Assembly (NCBI GenBank): GCA_022539475.1
Contig: VCMS01000176.1
Span: 51,041-115,040, forward strand
Direction: 5' to 3'
Length of the DNA: 64,000 nt
DNA from: Gracilaria domingensis
Taxonomy: Eukaryota; Rhodophyta; Florideophyceae; Gracilariales; Gracilariaceae
Part shown: piece after piece, positions 42,529 to 54,306 of the stretch
Numbering within the stretch: position 1 is the first letter of the stretch
Layout of the letters: each line of letters opens with the position of its first letter
Notes under the pieces: model-generated
Told to the model about the DNA's origin: nothing
Seen by the model: only the letters and a program-made list of their open reading frames with translations
The model's database searches: none
Translations under genes and position numbers: made by a program

Positions 42529-43650
42529 TTACTTTATCGAAATGACCTGTTCCTTAACTTCACGTACAATGGACTGTCGAAGTGAAAACCGGAAGTTATC
42601 CACAATTTCGCAACTTTTATCGCCGGGATAGATAACAAACGCATCCATCTTCTGCAACAGGTCTCCAATAGCAGAATCCACTTCTTCTCTCCACTGCCAC
42701 AGTTTGTTGTACAAGAAATTGGAATTGAGGTTCACCTTTGGTACCTTCTGACGAATTCGTCTGTACGTCTTGCTCCGAGTAGGTGTCCCTTGTGTTCCAG
42801 ACCGCTCGCCAGAAACACTTGAACGTGCCATTCTTGCGGACAGAAGCACAACGTCATCGTCCTGCTGCTCCGCAGTTTCTGGTGCAGCAGTTTGGGGTAC
42901 AGATGGACCAGCTCCTTGTGCGGATTGCGCATCCGCGTCTGGAAGGGGACCTTTTATGATCTCATCTTCCTCCTCTTGCACAGCCGTCCCCTGCTGAACC
43001 GTCTGTTTCGACGCAGAAGATCCCCTTGTGTCGACGGTTTGATTCATCGCAGGAGAAGCCCTTTTCGACGCAGTGGGCTTCGTAACGGAGGTAGACTTTG
43101 TTTGACCTGTCCGCTTCGTAGCTGGGGATGCTCTCGTCTTCATAGACCGCTTCGTAACAGACGACGGACCTGCCCGTGGAGGTGCTACTGATGCGCTACC
43201 TCTCGGTGTTGATGAACTTTGAATTGGCTCCGTGCGGCTTGTCGGCGTCATCACCTCACTCATAGCGCTCACCGTTCCTCGCTTGGACGCCGGAATGCTG
43301 GCTGCCACCGGTTCCATCATTTTCCCATCCCAAGGAGCGGCCGTCCGGAGATCCTGGATATATTGTGGAAGATCCAGGCCCTCCGCCCGGTAAGGGTAGA
43401 ACGTCTGACCGCTTCGAATGATGAGAATATTATGAACCATCACAAGACCTGGGTCCAATTGCTTCCCGAGCAAATCGCGGCGTAGAACACTTCCAATTCC
43501 ATGCAAAAACGCTTACCCTACTATCACCTTTCCTTCATTCTCAATATCCATCTGCAGAGAAACCCGCATTCCACCTTGCAATAATCGAGTGCTCCGCCGA
43601 GTGCGAGGAGTCACGCTTTGCGTACGCTTTCGAACACGAGTTGGCTTCAT
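42529..43650 (-). pseudogene. Ser/Thr/Pro-rich protein with the NKLWQWREE domain
   Basis: From ATG 43650 (MKPTRVRKRTQSVTP) one frame runs to 42529, broken only by TAA at 43513-43515. An alternative is that GTAAGC at that point is a splice donor. After a basic start comes a short ordered part (DPGLVMVHNILIIRSGQTF), then a long low-complexity region with repeats such as (T/S)KRxxxTRAS, an acidic patch, and the domain NKLWQWREEVDSAIGDLL shared with 1667-2632. The last 20 or so codons come from sequence that reads antisense to paralogue 1 of the first locus, so the original C-terminus has been lost by deletion. Function unknown. Confidence 0.5.
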
Positions 43651-44007
43651 GTTGAACAGCTATTGCAGTGAAAGGTATATATCAACAATACGTTCGCTCT
43701 GGACGATACAAGAACGGATGCGAGCCTTTTAAATGGCGACTTACGCTGGGCACCCCCGCTTTCGGCAGCTCCTCCCAGCGCACTGCCAGTCTCGTCCGTG
43801 TCCTGTCCGTGGCCGCTCGCACGCTGATTGTACGCTTTAGAGTCGTGGAGTTCGCGCAATGATGACTCACGCGAGCAATGGTCGCGCTCTCTAATCATGC
43901 TCTTCAAATGCTTTGCATAGTAGTCAAGAGAACACTCATTTACTTCCATGTACAGCCTACTCCAGCGAATACACGTGGACAGCGGCGCCAACGTACCGGC
44001 GGCCGGG
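43651..44007. other. Spacer, may hold the end of the Plavaka transposase
   Basis: A minus frame (43647-44021) contains STCIRWSRLYMEVNECSLDY and could be the transposase C-terminus cut off by the TIR element at 44008-44988. This is uncertain. Confidence 0.35.
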
Positions 44008-44988
44008 TGTAGCGAAATCACTGCGGGGCGGCGTGTTTTGGGAGGTCCCGGGAAGGCGCCGAAATGTGGCCAAAACGTGCCCGCGAGCGGGGAGGGGTCG
44101 GTCGTGTTAGGGTACCTACCCTAACACGACCGGACCCCCCCGCCCGCGGGATAAAATCGCACATTTTTCAAAAAATCGTCCAAAACGTGCCCGCGGGCGG
44201 GGGGGTCCGGTCGTGTTAGGGTAGCTACCCTAACACGACCGACCCCCCGCGCCCGCGGGCATAAAATCGCACATTTTTCAAAAAATCGTCCAAAACGTGC
44301 CCGCGGGCATAAAATCGCACATTTTTCAAAAAATCGTCCAAAACGTGCCCGCGGGCGGGGGGGTCCGGTCGTGTTAGGGTAGCTACCCTAACACGACCGA
44401 CCCCCCGCGCCCGCGGGCATAAAATCGCACACTTTTCAAAAAATCGTCCAAAACGTGCCCGCGGGCATAAAATCGCACATTTTTCAAAAAATCGTCCAAA
44501 ACGTGCCCGCGGGCGGGGGGGTCCGGTCGTGTTAGGGTAGCTACCCTAACACGACCGACCCCCCGCGCCCGCGGGCATAAAATCGCACATTTTTCAAAAA
44601 ATCATTCAAAACGTGCTCGCGGGCGCGGGGGTCCGGTCCTGTTAGGGTAGCTACCCTAACACGACTGACCCCCCCGCCCGCGGGCATAAAATCGCACATT
44701 TTTCAAAAAATCGTCCAAAACGTGCCAGCGGGCGGAGGGGTCCGGTCGTGTTAGGGTAGCTACCCTAACACGACCGACCTCCCTCCGCCCGCGGGCATAA
44801 TATCGCACATTTTTCAAAACATCGCCCAAAACGTGCCGGCGGGCGGGGGGGTCCGGTCGTGGTAGGGTAGCTACCCTAACACGACCGACCCCCTCCGCCC
44901 GCGGGAAGGTTCTGGCCACATTTTGGCGCCCTCCGGAGACCTTCGAAAGCACTCCTCCCGGCTCTTCTGGCAGTGATTTCGCTGCACA
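44008..44988. mobile_element. TIR element filled with palindromic satellite
   Basis: The ends are inverted copies: GCGAAATCACTGC at 44012-44024 against GCAGTGATTTCGC at 44970-44982, and further in GAAATGTGGCC against GGCCACATTTTGG. The terminal repeats are 80-90 bp with gaps. CACTG ends are reminiscent of CACTA-group elements. It carries no gene. It sits at the 3' end of the Plavaka transposase and probably interrupts it. Confidence 0.65.
44085..44905. repeat. Palindromic satellite, about 107-112 bp unit, seven copies
   Basis: Each full unit has a perfect palindrome around TTAGGGTAGCTACCCTAA (the first has GGTACC at the centre), flanked by GC-rich arms with CGTGCCCGCGGGC and an AT block (CGCACATTTTTCAAAAAATC). 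Palindrome starts lie near 44108, 44215, 44375, 44529, 44641, 44750 and 44862. Two shorter units lack the palindrome. Confidence 0.95.
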
Positions 44989-44989
44989 C

Positions 44990-47970
44990 GCCGTGCACAC
45001 ATATCAAACTAGAGAAAACTAGCGCTTCACACCCACTTGATCCGCCACTTTTAGCACAATACGCGACCTTTGCAATAGCTCCGAATCGCGACGTGGCCGA
45101 CATCAGAGCGACTACCTGGGCAACCCAAGTCTCTGAATCTTCTCCGCTTACCAATACAGTGGAAAACTTTGGCTTTCTACTGGGACCAAATGCTGGAGAA
45201 GCGAAGACACGTTGGATGATGGGGTATTTGGGTCGTCCAAGCTTAAGTGCCTTAGAAGACGAATCGAAGTGTTCAAGAGTCGGAACGAAACCGCCTTTCA
45301 CGAGGGCCGAATTCACCAGAGTTATCCTTGTCTTTTCTGAGAAGTATGTAATAGAGTGCTCATCCAGTGTTTCTTTCACGAGACTGAGGAAAGGAGGAAG
45401 GGCCTGTTCACCAATCTGATCAAGAATCGACCTTGTGTCCATACTTGAGAACATCTCTCTAACAGCAGTCCATGTTTTTGAACTGGACATACTTGAAACA
45501 CAATGTTGAAGAGCTCGTAAAGTGAAAGAACGCCCTCTCATTGCAAACCGAGGAAGCTGTGTGGAAGTTCCTGGTAAACCTGGATTACGCTGGTAAGGAG
45601 TATTGCCATTCCATTGCTTTCTAACATGTCCGTGCTCAATGGAGCGAATAGTCTCCTCCACAGCCGTTGCTGTTCTTCTGGACGTCTTTTTGTAGTGTCT
45701 CTTAAATAGCAGGTGTGCATGTTCGTATATGCCTGCGTCGTAGTACTTGATACTTCCCAGACGGCGAATATCGTCCACGAGATGATCGAGAAGATGAAAC
45801 TTCAGAGTTTCCAGTCTGGAGGGATGAAAATCCGCCAGAGTCTTTGTTGCGGAACGCTTGAAGGCTTCAATCTCCGAACTAAGACACAGGAGACAGTTTT
45901 CAGTCCAATACGGGTCACGATTGTATCTGAATAAGGTCGAGAGCAAGTCCGAATACTGAGAGAAAACGGTTGTGATTGGGGCAACGTCCTGTTCTCCACA
46001 GCATATGTCAAAGAATGCTCCTATGAAGGGAAAGACCATGTCAAGTGCTTTGTAGTTTTTGGCCTCCAGCATTCCACGGAGACCGTCTTTCGTGAAGATA
46101 CCATTCAAAGATTTGCCTTTCTCCTGCGTGGAGAAATCGATATGTAAACCTTTGGCAGGAGAATCGCGTTCTATGGCAGCTAGAATTGCGTTTGCATGGT
46201 TGAGGAGTTGGGTGCGTATCGTTCGAAATGAACGCGATGCAGATGTTCCTATTGTGGTGCACAGGGTGTCTGACTGCAGTCTCTCGATTGTGGCCGTTTT
46301 TATCAACTTTGAGATGCCGAGATGCAAGTTGTGTAATGGTTCGAATGAGAACAGACTGTATGGAGACAATCCCGGGATCATTCCAAGGCTTACGGAAGTT
46401 TCGAGGAACGAAGGAATGAGAGATATGGAATTTGAATGCATCAGAGTATCCTTTGAGATCTCCTCTCCCTCGCACGACGAGGACGTCTTTCCGCCTCGTC
46501 TTTTTGTGCATGTTGCAAGATAGCTGTGTATGTCTTTCGGATGCTTTTCGTGTGCTTTTGAGAACGTCCGATGAATGAGGTGGGAATAGGACTGCATAAA
46601 GATGAGCGAGGGCCTTTGCATCTATGACACGGGCTTTCCGTTTTGGTCCCATGAAGAATGGACAGAATGTCCTTAGCCTCAGGAATATCCGCACAATAAC
46701 TTGCAAGCAGAGGATGGCACACTCGACTTAGTTTGTCTTCCCCGATGAACTGAAAACCTTTCTGCGTGAGATTTAGAATGGGCTCCAGGACTTGACGAAG
46801 AGATTCTTGAAGGATTTGCATCCTGGACTCGCGTAGAGACTTGCTAGAAACAAATGGCATTGCGTCTGCTTCAGATGCGGAAACCTCGATCAGTGTGGTA
46901 GGGAAGTATGCCACTACTGTGAGGTCATCACGGATACACTTACGGCGAAGCTCGTCGGAGAAGTTGAGAAATATGAGGTGAAGAGGATAGGCGGTAACCG
47001 ATGTTTGCTTTAGAGTTGTTGAAGACTTATCGGTGTATACCTGCAGAAGACCTACGAAAGATTCACTGTAACTTATTTCTTGGGAGTACCACACTATTCT
47101 ACTATCCAAGAGCCCATGACCATTTCCTCAAGTTTTGAGGTGGCGTCTCTTGCGAGAGAGCCGGACATGGGGTGAGATATTTTCGTGGAGTGGGTCTGAG
47201 GTATAGGGTGGAAGAATGTGTTTTCGTTGTTAGCCATCTGCAGCTGTTTCACAAGTGTCTGAACGGGGTCCCTCGTGTACAGGGTGGCGTTGAACTTACA
47301 TCCTTCTGGCGAGACAGTTCTGCGATTGAAACCGTCCTTTGAGGCGTATCGTTCGAAAATGGCGTTCTTCAGTTCTGTACAGCGCTTGGAACTTGTTATG
47401 GTCTCGTTGAATCGCTTTTGCGAGAATCGCGGGTCCCGAAATAGCCCAATTAGCTCGTCCGCCTCACGATGACCAAGGTTGGAAGCTACTGAAGCCAGAC
47501 AAAACGTGAGTAATCATATGCAATCACAGGGGGCCTCTCAGAAGCACTGGGGCGGGAATGCTTCCGTGTTCTCGTCATAATGACGCGGGACCCGGGGAGG
47601 AGAAACCAATGCGAATTGTCCGGATGGGAGGGGCGCCGGAGTGGGTCGACGATGTCCTCGGACACTGGAGGTGCAGGAAAGGCGCCACGCAACACAGAGG
47701 CCACCTCGACCGTTTCGAAGATGGGGGCGGGGCGGAAAGCTTTGAGAGCTTGCTTCTCGAATGCCCGGCTATTGTCGTCTTCCAGCGTGCTTTTTCAGGT
47801 CACGAAACGGGCAATGGTTGGACATCTGAATGTCTGTTCTGCAACGAGATAAGACTCTGCCGGCCGCTCTCGGCGAGATACGAAGGGGCACCCACGCCTT
47901 TCTTGCGGCGTCTGTTCGCGTTCTCGTTCATTTTTCTCCCATGGTCTACTACATGGGTGGATGTAGCTTC
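44990..47970 (-). pseudogene. Plavaka/EnSpm-type transposase, copy 2
   Basis: Frames 47109-46441 and 46621-44990 carry the parts missing from copy 1: DLTVVAYFPTTLIEVSASEA, HPLLASYCADIPEAK with a CHRC knuckle, FEPLHNLHLGISKLI, and FHPSRLETLKFHLLDHLVDD, then YYDAGIYEHAHLLFKRHYKK. These are the standard blocks of tnp2/Plavaka transposases, in order. Upstream, 47970-47130 aligns with copy 1 but in shifting frames, and its zinc finger is destroyed (only RRGCPFVS remains). A frameshift joins the two main frames near 46.5-46.6 kb. The 3' frame runs into the satellite element. Inactive. Confidence 0.8.
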
Positions 47971-50400
47971 TTATTGATACAGTAGTAAGACATAGAGGGA
48001 CGATAGAAAGTGGAATCGCAGAAACGACGTCAGAATAGACTGTCACGGGGAGGGCGTGCTCTCGTATAGGGAGAAGGAGGTCGTTGCGTTACAAAGTGCA
48101 TTAGTATTCTAAGACGATTGTTCGCTCAGTAATCGTGAGAAGTCTGTAATAATGTGAGGGGCTTTATTATAACGTGCTTGTTCGATCTCAAAAATAAGGG
48201 GACATTTGGGGTAGGAGCAAGGTCGACAGTCCAATTCTCAACAGTAGGCTCGGCGCTTCCGCGGTCGCTATACTTCTCGACCATGGTTTATCACATTCGC
48301 TCTCTGCTTTCAAACCCGTTTGGTACGGCTGTTCAAGCGCTGTTTGTCCGCACGGGAATCTCTCGGCACGACACAATACAATCTATATCCCTATCGCGTC
48401 GCCGCGCTCCTGCCCGTATCTCGACGTTCGATCATTTTGTACCTTTGCTCGGCTGATCCTGGGTGATATCCTCGCGCTTCGTTTACTCCGTCCGTCCGTA
48501 CCTTTTCTCGGGCCTCGGCACTCGGATCGAGTGCGAGGGCGGCAAAAAAGGGAGCGACGGTATTACTGAAGTAGCGTGCTGAGAATGGATCCATTAAGCG
48601 GACATGAAGTCGGTACTATCTCTCTTCTCGCGTCGTCGGGACGCTCATATTATATAGCGGCTCGGAATCGTATCTTCACGGCTGTTCGTGCTAGGGTCTT
48701 ATTTGATTTCTCGGTGAAGTCCGGTTGGTTCTGTTACGTGGGCTTCTGTGTCCTCTACTAGCTTATTTCTTTGTTACTCATACTTTGTCTTACGGTGATG
48801 CCGGGACACGTTCTGGGCGCGCGTCTTGCAGAATGTTTCGGCATAGGTTATTAATGGCTCTTGCGGGTTAGCTGGTTTAGCGAGTTACTCGGTGGCTTCT
48901 TGCGAATCTGTTAGCGTCAAACGTTTCTCTGTTCTCGGATTGATTCTCTTCAAATAGTACGTTCAATCGCATTTCAGAATTGTATCTCAACGGATGGGAT
49001 TGGTTGACTAGCTTATATGGGAATACTGTATCGTTGCCGTATTTACTAGGTAATTGGTATCGTGCGGAGGTAGCACGCTCAAAGCTTGGAGGGGTTGGCA
49101 TGGTTCTCAGTGGACACGCCAGTGACAATCCTTGGGCAGTTCGGTTCCCTTAGTGACGTGAGGAGAGGGAGGAGGGCGTGCTTCGCGCATGCATTCCTCT
49201 TACGAGTGCGTATTTGCGTCCTACACGTTACACCCGAGTAGACCCCGATGGGGTGGACCGAATGCGCTTCTGCGGCATCTGCGCAAGAAGTTGCGCCATA
49301 CGCCGCTCATGCATAATGGTTAACTTATAAATTATGCGTTAAGTAGTGGTTGCAAGCGGTCGATAGACAGAATAGTACGATAACGCGTATGATTCTCATA
49401 ATGGGACTATCTCGCTACTAGCCACTAGTCATTCTGCGATATTGCAGGTGTATATTCTTCGCACGAGGTACTTGGTGTATGGTGCATTAAGTAGAATAGG
49501 AACCTAGACTTAGCGAAATAAACCTTTCCAGGATAGCCTCGATAAGGAAACTAGACGAGTAGAGAACTAGGACACATTAGTGATAACATAAACCCACCAG
49601 TTGGTTTAGGTGCTTCCACGCAGACGATTCATGGTTACGACCAGTAGCAATTATTCTTTGTCGTGGTTTGGAAATAATTTCGATGGCTAGATATTTTTTC
49701 AGAAATTCTCACTGGACGACCTCTTGAACGGGCAATCTTCCTGCCGACGACTCGCCAAACACTCAATCTGTCAAGAGACAGACGCGCAGTGAGGCGTATT
49801 GGCACTCTATGGGGACGGCTATTCTTAGACGTATCTCCACGGGATCGCGCAGACCATATGCGTGTATTTCAAGAGTCTAACGCTTCTGTGAGTGGCCAGT
49901 GACTTCCTCGAAATGGTGTGACGGGAGGCAGGCGTTCTTCAGCCTCTCGGAGTGCGCGCTAGCTCACCGCCCGTCACTTTGGGCGGCTATCTTTCTTCAT
50001 TTTGTCTGCGGAGACTCCATACAGCTCGCTTTTTTCGTGAGGTTCGCGCAATTCTGCGGAGGTTTCGATTACCAGCACGCGCTATTGGTCTATTCAGTTC
50101 GTGGTGGACAGCAAGTCTCTAGTTTCGTGGTTTGCCAGGTCTCCCTCGATCTTGGCAACCTTCGTGAAGGCTAAGAGGATTTTGTTCGTCGGGAGTCGTT
50201 CCCGTGTGGGACGGGCGTCCAACGAAATTCTTCGTACGATCCAGAGGATCTGTTTTGCATATGTGTTATGGGCATGTAAACATATCGCGCATAGCGAGTG
50301 TTGTGCATGGCCTGGGGTAGTGGTGTGGCAATACGGTGCCGGGGAAGTTCGGGTTCGCGCTGAAGGCGTCTTTCCTGTGGTGGAGGTGGGATCCTCCAAA
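47971..50400. mobile_element. Long non-coding head of Plavaka copy 2
   Basis: Aligns in order with 6481-8980 (see that entry). It lacks the minisatellite. Beyond about 49.9 kb similarity becomes weak. The outer end of the element, and so the edge of foreign DNA in the gypsy element, lies between here and about 50.65 kb. Confidence 0.6.
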
Positions 50401-50659
50401 ACAGGGGGTTGAGGCTCGCGGATATCCTACCAAGTTCGTGTGGCAAGTGGCAGGAAGCGGAACGTGTTGATTAACGGTGTATAACACGAGCTCGGTCTAT
50501 CGTACAAGTAGACGCGTTTCCTTCCTTGTGCGTTGCAAAGGCAAAGTGCGTACGTCGTATTATGCAAGTTGCAACTCGAGCGGCCTGGTATAAGGTGTCT
50601 TTGGTTGTAGTCACCCATTAATCCCTCCACTGTTCATTTCAGTACACATCGTCGACTTA

Positions 50660-51951
50660 GAAGGAAACGGAAGAGCGTCAACAGGCTTCATACGAGTGGA
50701 AGGATGTGCGGCGGATCGCGTCGATCTTGACAGAGAAGCGTGCGGCGAGCATAGAGATCTCACGTCCGCGTATATAGCGACAGATAATATTGTACGACAG
50801 AGTTCCTAGCACTAGCGTAATCGGGCGTTTGTTCTCCGCATAACGGGATACCACGTCCGAATTGATCGGTGCAGTCCATCAACAAACATGTGTAAGCCGC
50901 TGCACAGATTGCGGAGACACGTTGCACAATCTGTGGAAGCCTTGTTGAGGCGTAGAATAACGGTTTCCGACTCTTTAGCTCCTTGCTTCGTGTCTGCAGC
51001 GCGAGTATAGCACTGTATCGCATTGCTGTCAGTAACAGCGGCAGGAGATATTGTACCGCTTCCGGCCAGCAGTAACTTCTCCTTTGGAGGCGCGAGAGAC
51101 CACGAACGAATTGAATTGATCTTCGGCTACGCCCGTCAAAAAGTAGGGGCAGCGCAATGTAGGCATGTGCCTCACTCATCCGAAATACATCGGCTTCCGC
51201 CACGAGCGGCCAGAAAATCCAAGACAAGAATTAGATCTTCCCCGGAGAACTTGTGGGCTTTAGCGTGAGCTCCATTTGTCGGAGATGATTTTCGCACTTT
51301 GCCAGTCCACGTGGGGTTCTCTGTGGCGTCGTGTCATAAGCCGATAATATCGGTACGATAGCAGCTTCCGTACAGTAGATTTGTCGGCTTCAGTTCTTTC
51401 AATCCAAGGTGTCTCCGTTCTTTTGTAAGGCCTTTTTGCAACACCAGAATGGCTTCAGTAGCCCGCGAACGGGAAGCACGCTGGCGAGAGCGATTGTTCT
51501 CGCTGTCCCACGAGTCGGATAGAGATACCATATTTTGGGCTTCCTCTTCTGAAGAGGACGAAGAAGACGAGTCAGACTCAACCCTGACCTTTTTCCTTGC
51601 CGGACGATCCCGGAAACGGCGCGAGTGCTGAGAACCATCAGAAACCGGGGCTCCCGGCGCAATAGCATCAGATACGATGATTTGCTGGACCGTCTCCAGA
51701 CGGATAGCCAGGCGGTCCAGGCATGCAGAAGCCTGCTCGTGCAGGGCAGCCGACACCTGTCGGTGTTCCATAATCTGGTTGACATCAGACCGTAAAACAC
51801 GGACGTCGCTCGAAACATCGCGGACATCGGCTTCATCGAGCCGTTGCCGGAGTTTCGTAATATCCGGGATGAGGCCCACTTGGGAGTTCTGCAGGATGCG
51901 AACCTGAGCCTCTAATTCACGGAGGGTGTACTCGTCGGACCTCGACGACAT
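50660..51951 (-). pseudogene. Gag-like gene of the gypsy element
   Basis: ATG 51951 (MSSRSDEYTLRELEAQVRIL) is 388 bp inside the 5' LTR. The first 110 residues are coiled coil (heptads from LRELEAQV on). A Ser/Glu-rich basic hinge follows (RKKVRVESDSSSSSSSEEE). After TGA at 51334-51336 the frame goes on with KAHKFSGEDLILVLDFLAAR, a capsid-like start, to TGA at 51172-51174. Further pieces in other frames reach about 50.7 kb. Position, coiled coil and hinge suit gag of Ty3/gypsy. No CCHC knuckle was found, perhaps lost with the insertion that separates gag from pol. Confidence 0.6.
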
Positions 51952-52338
51952 AACGTCAACCGCTGCGGCGGAATCAGCCGCAGGTGCGGCTTCAGTTGGC
52001 CCACGAGTGGGTGGGGTCCCATTATCAGAACGGAGGCCCCGGAAACCGGTTTCGGAGCGCCATTACCGGGGAACTCGAGGGTGTCCTTCGGCAGCGGAGG
52101 CAGACTTGCCGGCAAGCCGGACGAACCGGGCACAGAAGCGGCAGGTGGCGCGCCACTCCTGCGACGGGACGAGATCGTTCACCGACACAGTGGGCCAATT
52201 GGCAACCACAACACTTCCGAAAACGGTCAATGAAAGAACCGTAAGAACGGATATTCCTAACTATCTGGGCTCCAAACAAACGAACCAACTCCAACAAAAG
52301 TTGGCGAATAAAGCCGATTCTAGGTCGGGAGACCCGTT

Positions 52339-53191
52339 TGTGGTGCAATCCCACGAGTGGGCAAACAAGAGCCGCGTCGCGGAAGGCGCACCGACAGGGT
52401 GTCCGAAACCTGCTCTCTATAGGGGTAGATGCAGCAGTAGAACCCTCTGAAGAGCCAGCGCGATGCCGGGTGTAAGTCCGGGTGGCCCCGATCTGAGCGT
52501 GCAGTCAGAGGTGAAGGGGAAGAATCGGCGTAGGTATCGGTTGTTCCGGCGAGCCACAGCGAGTAGAGATATCCAGCCTAACGGTAGGGAGCAACAGGGG
52601 ATCAGCAAACGAGCCGCACTGCGGAGCACTGACTGGTGATAAACGGGAATAAGTCCCAAGACTAGCGGGCAGAAACCTGTATAACAGGGCAGCGAAACGA
52701 GAGTCGTATGACGGAAATAATAACAAAGAAACAACAAAAGGTGCCGTGACGACGGTCTAGAACTCCTCAGTGGTAGAGGTCGGATGACTAGCCCGGAATT
52801 GCGGCGGCTTGTCCGATTAGGGATGAAGACCGTTCACAAGCGGCAAGAAAGTCAGAGCCAGAAGCCTCCTTGAGGTTTACTTCCCGTCAGGTGGCGGCAA
52901 GTGCCGCCACCTATATAGGGCACTTGAAAATATCAACTAGAAATATCTAAGTATCCAGCGCTGCCGGCCAACATCCTACACGTGTGAAACCGTGGCGGGC
53001 TTGCCACGGCGCCCCCGGCATCGGGCTAACTCAGCACACGTGTGCAGAAACACTACCCTTCCTAGGCATACCCCAAAATAGGGCCACTACTACAGTAGCC
53101 TCTCATAACATGAGGTGTCGAAGCCGGTAACGGATCAACAAACTATGAAAAACACCTCGGTGCATCCCCACAAAGGGCGTTTTGCTCTACA
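52339..53191 (-). repeat. 5' LTR
   Basis: 853 bp, direct repeat of 30640-31494, TG...CA ends, followed on the plus strand by GCAAT. The bases next to it on the inside (AACGGGTCTCCCGACC in element sense) would be the primer-binding site but do not start with TGG, so the primer is unclear. Confidence 0.85.
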
Positions 53192-53196
53192 GCAAT

Positions 53197-54306
53197 CCTC
53201 AAAAGCGAGGAAGAGTCTACCGTACTCAAAATAGTTCATACATTGTATGATCGACCAACCAAACTGCTTCTGATCGACGATTAGAGCATAAAGCAGGCCA
53301 TTGAACTCATCGATCATAACCTTTTGTTATGATTGTACGCAGAATGAGCTACAGGTGTTTACAGTTAAGCACGTAAACGAACGTTATATTTCTTACCACG
53401 CATTCTTTTCCACCACTGGTAGCATTGATCGTCCAATCAAATTTAAAAAATCGATCAGATTGTAGAGCGATCGATCGAAGTTATTCTGTTGTGCAGTACC
53501 TATTGAGTTATTAATTTTTAATAAAATTTGTGGCATTACAAACACCCGACCCTTACCAATCGCTCTATCATTAAGTACTGCGGAGGAATACCGTTTCATC
53601 CGTTCGTCTATCACAACAACGTCCAGAATGCCAGGGAGATGCGGGAAAAAGTGTTTTACGACATACGTAGAAAAATAAAAATGTGAGTAATATATGTATG
53701 AAATGCCTGAGAATTTTCAAAAGCTGGTTCAAAAGCGCGAAAGCAATATTAATTTGCTTTTTCATTTGAGTTATTCTTACGCTTCACGTTTCATGAATAT
53801 GAGCCTTTCGCAGTACAGTGAATATGAATACGAGCACAATTGTTATATGAAATATATGGAAAATATACCTTACTTGCGTCAATGATAGATGGTCGAATAC
53901 TTTAACAAGTAAATTCAGTATATGTAGAGCTAGAAATATAGTTATATAGTTGCATTCATTTGTTAACAATATGTCTGGACGAAAGAAAAGACTAGTTTCC
54001 AAATAGGATAACGCAAAAATGTTACTCGCTGCCGAAAAACAACAAAATGCGATTTTCATTATTCTCTGCCATTATTACTTCAAATCACCTGATTCTGAAA
54101 CATTTCAGGACTACTTTATAAAACATTTGTGTTCCTAGGTTCAAACATATAATGACTTGAACCATTTGTCATAAAGATTCCATCTAAACTTGAAACAGTT
54201 GTACTTCTGTATACTATAATATTTTAGGTTACCTATCATACATAGTGACAAAGTTCATTACCGAATCTAGTACAGAAAATCTTTCACACTAAATTTAAGG
54301 AAACGC
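53197..54306. other. AT-rich flank
   Basis: This was joined to 30634 before the gypsy insertion. Only short AT-driven frames occur. Confidence 0.5.

Larger units (their letters stand above)
30635..53196 (-). mobile_element. Ty3/gypsy LTR retrotransposon, 22.5 kb with nested DNA
   Basis: Direct repeats at 30640-31494 and 52339-53191 start TGTGG and end CTACA. GCAAT precedes the first (30635-30639) and follows the second (53192-53196), a 5-bp target duplication, so they are the two LTRs of one insertion. Orientation is minus. Pol reads on the minus strand, and a polypurine tract abuts the LTR at 31495. The gag-like gene lies next to the other LTR. About twenty differences separate the LTRs by eye. 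The gag-to-pol interval holds about 11.7 kb of unrelated DNA, so the element was itself invaded. Without that DNA it would be about 11 kb. Confidence 0.85.

Noticed and set aside
1667..43515. Alternative genetic code with a reassigned stop codon
   Set aside because: TAA, TAG and TGA all interrupt frames, in positions with no common expected residue, and normal stops end other frames.
44085..44905. Telomere or interstitial telomeric repeat
   Set aside because: TTAGGG occurs once per arm of each palindrome rather than in tandem, so it is a satellite unit and not a telomere array.
44656..45000. Minus-strand ORF over the satellite
   Set aside because: It is a translation of tandem repeat units with no independent coding sense.
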